DNA of 36,747 bases from positions 1 to 36,747 of the forward strand of contig JAFZQE010000029.1 of assembly GCA_017552325.1 (NCBI GenBank), given 5' to 3'. Positions 33,449-36,747 of the stretch are shown here, piece by piece. Origin of the DNA: Oscillospiraceae bacterium. GTDB lineage: Bacteria > Bacillota > Clostridia > Oscillospirales > Oscillospiraceae. Below the pieces are notes generated by a model. The model was not told where the DNA came from. It saw only the letters and a list, made by a program, of their open reading frames with translations, and did no database searches. Numbering within the stretch: the first letter of the stretch is position 1; each line of letters starts with the position of its first letter. A program made the translations under genes and the position numbers.

Positions 33449-35119
33449 ATGGCTTACAAGACTGATATCGAAATCGCGCAGGAGGCAAAGCTGCGCCCCG
33501 TCAACGAGATCGCCGCGTCCCTCGGCATCCCCGAAGATGCGGTGGAAAACTACGGCCGAACCAAGGCCAAGCTGGACATCCACGCGCTGAAGGATCTGCC
33601 CGAAAAGGGAAAGCTGATCCTCGTCACCGCCATCACCCCCACCCCGGCGGGCGAGGGAAAGACGACCACCAGCGTCGGCCTCACCGACGGGCTGCGCCGG
33701 ATCGGCAAGAACGCCGTCGTCGCGCTGCGCGAGCCTTCGCTTGGCCCGGTCTTCGGCGTGAAGGGCGGCGCCGCCGGCGGCGGCTACGCCCAGGTCGTGC
33801 CGATGGAGGACATCAACCTTCATTTCACCGGCGACTTCCACGCGATCGGCGCGGCGAACAACCTGCTGGCCGCGATGCTCGACAACCACATCCAGCAGGG
33901 CAACGCCCTGGGGATCGACCCGAAGGCCATCACCTGGAAGCGCGCGGTCGACATGAACGACCGGCAGCTGCGCCACATCGTCAGCGGCCTCGGCGGCCGC
34001 GTACAGGGCGTGCCGCGGGAGGACGGCTTTGAAATCACGGTCGCAAGCGAAATCATGGCGGTGCTCTGCCTCGCCGCCGACCTGAAGGATCTGAAGGCGC
34101 GGCTTGCGCGGATCATCGTGGGCTACACCTACGACGGCCGCCCTGTCACCGCGCACGCTCTGAAGGCCGAGGGCGCGATGACCGCCCTGCTGAAGGACGC
34201 CATCAAGCCGAACCTCGTGCAGACCCTCGAGGGTACGCCGGCCTTCATCCACGGCGGGCCCTTTGCCAACATCGCCCACGGCTGCAACTCCGTCACGGCC
34301 ACGCGCACGGCGCTGAAGCTGGCGGACTACGTCGTCACGGAGGCGGGCTTCGCCGCCGATCTCGGCGCGGAGAAGTTCGTGGACATCAAGTGCCGCATGG
34401 CGGGGCTGCATCCCTCGGCGGTCGTCATCGTCGCGACGGTGCGCGCGCTGAAGTACCACGGCGGCGTGCCGAAGGCGGAGCTGAACGCGGAAAACCTCGA
34501 GGCGCTGGAAAAGGGCCTGCCCAACCTGCTGCAGCATGTCCGCAACGTCCGGGAGGTCTTCGGCCTGCCCTGCGTCGTGGCCGTCAACGCCTTCCCCACC
34601 GACACCGCGGCAGAACTGCGCATGGTGGAGGAAAAGTGCCGCGCGCTCGGCGTGAACGTCGCGCTCAGCGAAGTCTGGGCCAAAGGTGGCGAGGGCGGAA
34701 AGGCGCTCGCGGAGGAGGTCGTGCGGCTCTGCGAGCTGCCCAACGACTTCGGCTTCACCTATGAGCTCGACCGGCCCATCGAAGAAAAGATCCGCACGAT
34801 CGCGGAGCGCATCTATCACGCCAAAAACCTGCAGATGCTCCCCGCGGCGAAGAAAAAGGCCGCGGAGCTCGAGGCGCTGGGCTTCGGCGGCCTGCCGATC
34901 TGCATGGCGAAGACGCAGTATTCCTTCTCCGACGACCCGACGCTGCTCGGCGCGCCGCAGGACTTCACCGTGACGGTGTCGAACGTCAAGGTCTGCGCCG
35001 GGGCGGGCTTCATCGTGGCCTATACCGGCGACATCATGACGATGCCCGGCCTGCCGCGCGTCCCCGCCGCCGAAAAGATCGACGTGGACGAAAACGGCCG
35101 CATCACCGGCCTGTTCTGA
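33449..35119 (+). CDS. fhs: Formate-tetrahydrofolate ligase (Fhs)
   Basis: 556 residues, the standard length. It makes 10-formyltetrahydrofolate from formate, THF and ATP, feeding purine, Met-tRNA formyl and one-carbon metabolism and, in acetogens, the methyl branch of acetyl-CoA synthesis. The ATP-binding P-loop [13 protein letters not shown] (K71), the [24 protein letters not shown] and GDFHAI segments and the C-terminal [20 protein letters not shown] are all diagnostic. Other C1-pathway genes (folD, metF, acs) are not in the window, so an acetogenic role is not shown. AAAGCGGGTAGG precedes the ATG. It ends in a strong terminator facing trxB. Confidence 0.96.
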   Translation: MAYKTDIEIAQEAKLRPVNEIAASLGIPEDAVENYGRTKAKLDIHALKDLPEKGKLILVTAITPTPAGEGKTTTSVGLTDGLRRIGKNAVVALREPSLGPVFGVKGGAAGGGYAQVVPMEDINLHFTGDFHAIGAANNLLAAMLDNHIQQGNALGIDPKAITWKRAVDMNDRQLRHIVSGLGGRVQGVPREDGFEITVASEIMAVLCLAADLKDLKARLARIIVGYTYDGRPVTAHALKAEGAMTALLKDAIKPNLVQTLEGTPAFIHGGPFANIAHGCNSVTATRTALKLADYVVTEAGFAADLGAEKFVDIKCRMAGLHPSAVVIVATVRALKYHGGVPKAELNAENLEALEKGLPNLLQHVRNVREVFGLPCVVAVNAFPTDTAAELRMVEEKCRALGVNVALSEVWAKGGEGGKALAEEVVRLCELPNDFGFTYELDRPIEEKIRTIAERIYHAKNLQMLPAAKKKAAELEALGFGGLPICMAKTQYSFSDDPTLLGAPQDFTVTVSNVKVCAGAGFIVAYTGDIMTMPGLPRVPAAEKIDVDENGRITGLF

Positions 35120-35124
35120 CATAG

Positions 35125-35162
35125 AAAAAAGCCCCAGGGGCGTATGCCCCCGGGGCTTTTTT
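35125..35162. terminator. Bidirectional terminator between fhs and trxB
   Basis: AAAAAAGCCCCAGGGGC, loop GTAT, GCCCCCGGGGCTTTTTT, a 17-position stem with one mismatch and A/T runs on both sides. It is placed between the two convergent genes. Confidence 0.88.
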
Positions 35163-35171
35163 GCTTTTCGC

Positions 35172-36071
35172 TCAGGACAGATACTGCACCGCGGCCAGGG
35201 CGGCCACCGCGCCGTCCGCGGCGGCGGTGGTCAGCTGACGCACCGACTTCCTGCGGCAATCGCCGGCGACGAACACGCCCGGCGTTTCGGTCAGGCAGTC
35301 CTCGCCGCTGTCGGCGTAGCCGCCCGGATCGAGCCGGAGGAGCGAAGCGAAGGCGCCGTTGTCCGGCTGATGCCCGATGGCCACGAAAAGGCCCTCTGCG
35401 GCGATCTCGCGCCGGCGGCCCTCCTGCTCCACCACGAGGCCGGAAAGCTCCTCATCGCCCAGGAGCTCCGTCACGGCGGCGTTCAGCACAAACTCAACGT
35501 TCGCGCGCGCCTCCAGCGCCTCGACCAGCTTCTGCTCGCCGCGGAAACTGCCGCGGCGGTGGATCAGATACACCCTGCTGCAGCTCTCGCTCAGGAGCAG
35601 CGCGTCCTGCAGGGCGCTGTTGCCGCCGCCGCAGACCGCCACGGGCCTGCCTGCGTAGAAGGCGCCGTCGCAGACCGCGCAGTAGCACACGCCGCTGCCG
35701 ACCAGCTCCTCCTCGCGCGCGACGCCCAGCATCCGGGGCTTCGCCCCTGTGGCGAGGATCAGCGCACGGCCGTCGAACTCTGCGCCGGACTCGCAGACGA
35801 CGCGGAAGAGCCCGTCTTCCCGCTCGACGGCGACGGCCTCCTCCAGCTCGACCTCCGCGCCCTGGCTCATGGCCTGCTCGAGCAGCTTATCGCCGAGCTC
35901 CACGCCGCTGACGGACACGAAGCCCGGGAAATTCTCCACCTTCGGGCTCCAGGTGATCTGCCCGCCGAAGGCGTTTTTCTCGACGACCAGCACGCTTTTG
36001 CCCGCGCGGCAGGTGTAGGTCGCCGCGGTCAGCCCCGCGGGACCGCCGCCGATGATGACGATATCGTACAT
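35172..36071 (-). CDS. trxB: Thioredoxin reductase TrxB-type FAD/NADPH oxidoreductase
   Basis: 299 residues, near the usual 305-320. It passes electrons from NADPH (or another donor) through FAD to a thioredoxin. Visible are the FAD motif GGGPAG (8-13), the redox pair CAVC (C131, C134), the second nucleotide motif GGGNSA (148-153), HRRGSFR (171-177, NADPH-type) and the C-terminal AGDCRRKSVRQLTTAAADG. The frame extends upstream to 36236 through palindromic repeats, but the ATG at 36071 has AAGGAG eight bases ahead and gives the conserved MYDIVIIGG start. It lies about 195 bases behind nrdD, whose product carries a thioredoxin-like domain that could be its substrate. Confidence 0.93.
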   Translation of the reverse strand: MYDIVIIGGGPAGLTAATYTCRAGKSVLVVEKNAFGGQITWSPKVENFPGFVSVSGVELGDKLLEQAMSQGAEVELEEAVAVEREDGLFRVVCESGAEFDGRALILATGAKPRMLGVAREEELVGSGVCYCAVCDGAFYAGRPVAVCGGGNSALQDALLLSESCSRVYLIHRRGSFRGEQKLVEALEARANVEFVLNAAVTELLGDEELSGLVVEQEGRRREIAAEGLFVAIGHQPDNGAFASLLRLDPGGYADSGEDCLTETPGVFVAGDCRRKSVRQLTTAAADGAVAALAAVQYLS

Positions 36072-36108
36072 ATTGTTCTCCTTATCCGTGCCCGGAAAGC
36101 TTCTGTAG

Positions 36109-36245
36109 GGGAGGGGCTTGCCCCTCCCTTGCGGCAATCCGCAAGCTTCTTTGGGAAACATAGGGCGAATTCGTACTGTCATGCGAATTCGCCCTGCATT
36201 ATTGTATTCTTGCTTTGTGTTGCCGGGCGGGGACAAGCCCCGCCC
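36109..36245. repeat. Array of four palindromic units between nrdD and trxB
   Basis: Four perfect inverted repeats lie within 140 bases: GGGAGGGGC-TT-GCCCCTCCC (36109-36128), CTTGCGG-CAAT-CCGCAAG (36128-36145), AGGGCGAATTCG with a ten-base loop and its complement (36162-36195), and GGGCGGGG-ACAAG-CCCCGCCC (36225-36245). There is no coding frame of note. One of them probably ends the nrdD transcript, but the density suggests dispersed REP/MITE-type elements. Confidence 0.65.
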
Positions 36246-36266
36246 CTGCGGCTAAAACGCCGATTT

Positions 36267-36747
36267 TCAGCTCGCGATCGTGCTGACGTACTGCTTGATC
36301 GCGCCGGCGCCGGCGATCTTCTCGAACTGCTCGCCGTCGATGATGACCAGCGTGGGCGCCTGCTTGACGCCGTACTGCTTGGCAAGCTCCGCGTTCTCGC
36401 CGGCCATCAGCTTCTCGTAGACGAAGCCGGCCTTGTCCATGTACTGGCAGGCGATGCGGCAGTTCGGGCAGGTGGGCGTGGCGAAGAGGATCGCGCGGCC
36501 GCCCTTGATCTCCTCCTGCTGCGTGGGGGCGGCGGGCTCCACCGGAGCCTCCTCCTTCGGACCCTGATGGGTCAGGTGGGAGTTGGCGATGACATACTCG
36601 CGGCGTTCCTTGTACTCCTGGGTCTTGCCGGCGTTCCAGTTCTGCACCGGGCGGTAGTAGCCGGTGATGCGGCTGTAGACCTCGGTGGGCTTGCCGCAGT
36701 GCGGGCAGGTGAACTGCTCGCCGACCAGGTAGCCGTGCTCCTTGCAG
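36267..36747 (-). CDS. nrdD: Anaerobic ribonucleoside-triphosphate reductase NrdD, C-terminus, with fused thioredoxin-like domain (partial)
   Basis: Only the last 159 residues are in the window; the gene continues past the right edge. Class III reductases make dNTPs from rNTPs using a glycyl radical. The visible part has zinc-site cysteines (C1, C14 and C17 of the visible segment, TCPHCG) and the radical loop SRITGYYRP (Gly29 visible), followed by NWNAGKTQEYKERREY, normally about the end of NrdD. A Pro/Glu-rich linker (about 60-82) and a thioredoxin-like domain follow: FATPTCPNC (C93, C96), then QAPTLVIIDG with the expected cis-Pro. A stand-alone thioredoxin start at 36647 is a GTG inside the NrdD frame without a ribosome site, so this is one fused protein. 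trxB follows on the same strand. Confidence 0.9.
   Translation of the reverse strand, partial: CKEHGYLVGEQFTCPHCGKPTEVYSRITGYYRPVQNWNAGKTQEYKERREYVIANSHLTHQGPKEEAPVEPAAPTQQEEIKGGRAILFATPTCPNCRIACQYMDKAGFVYEKLMAGENAELAKQYGVKQAPTLVIIDGEQFEKIAGAGAIKQYVSTIAS

Noticed and set aside
36072-36236. 55-residue N-terminal extension of thioredoxin reductase
   Set aside because: It is encoded by palindromic repeats, and the ATG at 36071 has a good ribosome site and the conserved MYDIVIIGG start.
36267-36647. A separate small thioredoxin gene
   Set aside because: The frame is open beyond its GTG into zinc-site and glycyl-radical sequence of NrdD, and there is no ribosome site before the GTG.

Overview
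The window looks like a chromosomal segment of a strictly anaerobic, GC-rich member of the Bacillota, class Clostridia, most likely the Oscillospirales (gut Oscillospiraceae or relatives). The grounds are an oxygen-sensitive 2-hydroxyacyl-CoA dehydratase, a class III (anaerobic, glycyl-radical) ribonucleotide reductase, formate-tetrahydrofolate ligase, a bacterial glgB/glgA glycogen locus, strong AGGAGG-type ribosome binding sites and consensus sigma-A promoters. I identified the organism from gene content only. I saw no rRNA, tRNA, CRISPR array, transposase or prophage gene.

Layout. 1-1630 (minus): two dehydratase genes, the second cut by the window edge, facing away from a TetR regulator/CPBP membrane protease pair (1898-3225) whose promoter carries overlapping palindromes. 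3292-7252: an S11 D-Ala-D-Ala carboxypeptidase (minus), an AI-2E family membrane protein (plus) and a cysteine desulfurase (minus), separated by hairpin terminators. 7353-10971: a tightly packed plus-strand operon of mtaB (tRNA methylthiotransferase), a GtrA membrane protein, a nucleosidase and a large AlaX-type editing protein. It is followed by a 125-bp element with near-perfect terminal inverted repeats and a minus-strand CapA-family protein. 12517-18329: a glycogen cluster, glgB, glgA and a large GH13 enzyme with an unusual N-terminal domain. 18501-20154: an HTH regulator and a membrane-anchored DUF6273 protein.

20217-23442: a MoxR ATPase/DUF58/DUF4129-type membrane operon. 23607-26590: an FHA-FtsW/RodA fusion overlapping a class B penicillin-binding protein, a compact septum- or wall-synthesis unit. 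26628-29350: an ABC-F ATPase and a YdcF-family membrane protein, both overlapped or closely spaced. 29531-35119: malQ, a C69 dipeptidase, a short-chain dehydrogenase and fhs. 35172-36747 (minus): thioredoxin reductase behind the 3' end of nrdD, whose product carries a fused thioredoxin-like domain.

How the genes fit together. glgB, glgA, the GH13 enzyme and malQ can build, trim and rearrange alpha-glucan. FHA-FtsW plus PBP gives a glycosyltransferase/transpeptidase pair, with the carboxypeptidase elsewhere in the window as a trimming enzyme. The cysteine desulfurase can supply sulfur for the Fe-S enzymes present (MtaB, dehydratase, NrdD activase elsewhere). NrdD with its own thioredoxin-like tail next to trxB suggests a self-contained electron route for deoxynucleotide synthesis. 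The most unusual observations are the phosphorylase-like N-terminus on the GH13 enzyme, the NrdD-thioredoxin fusion beside trxB, and two kinds of intergenic palindromic elements. All are sequence-reading inferences; no database search was run.
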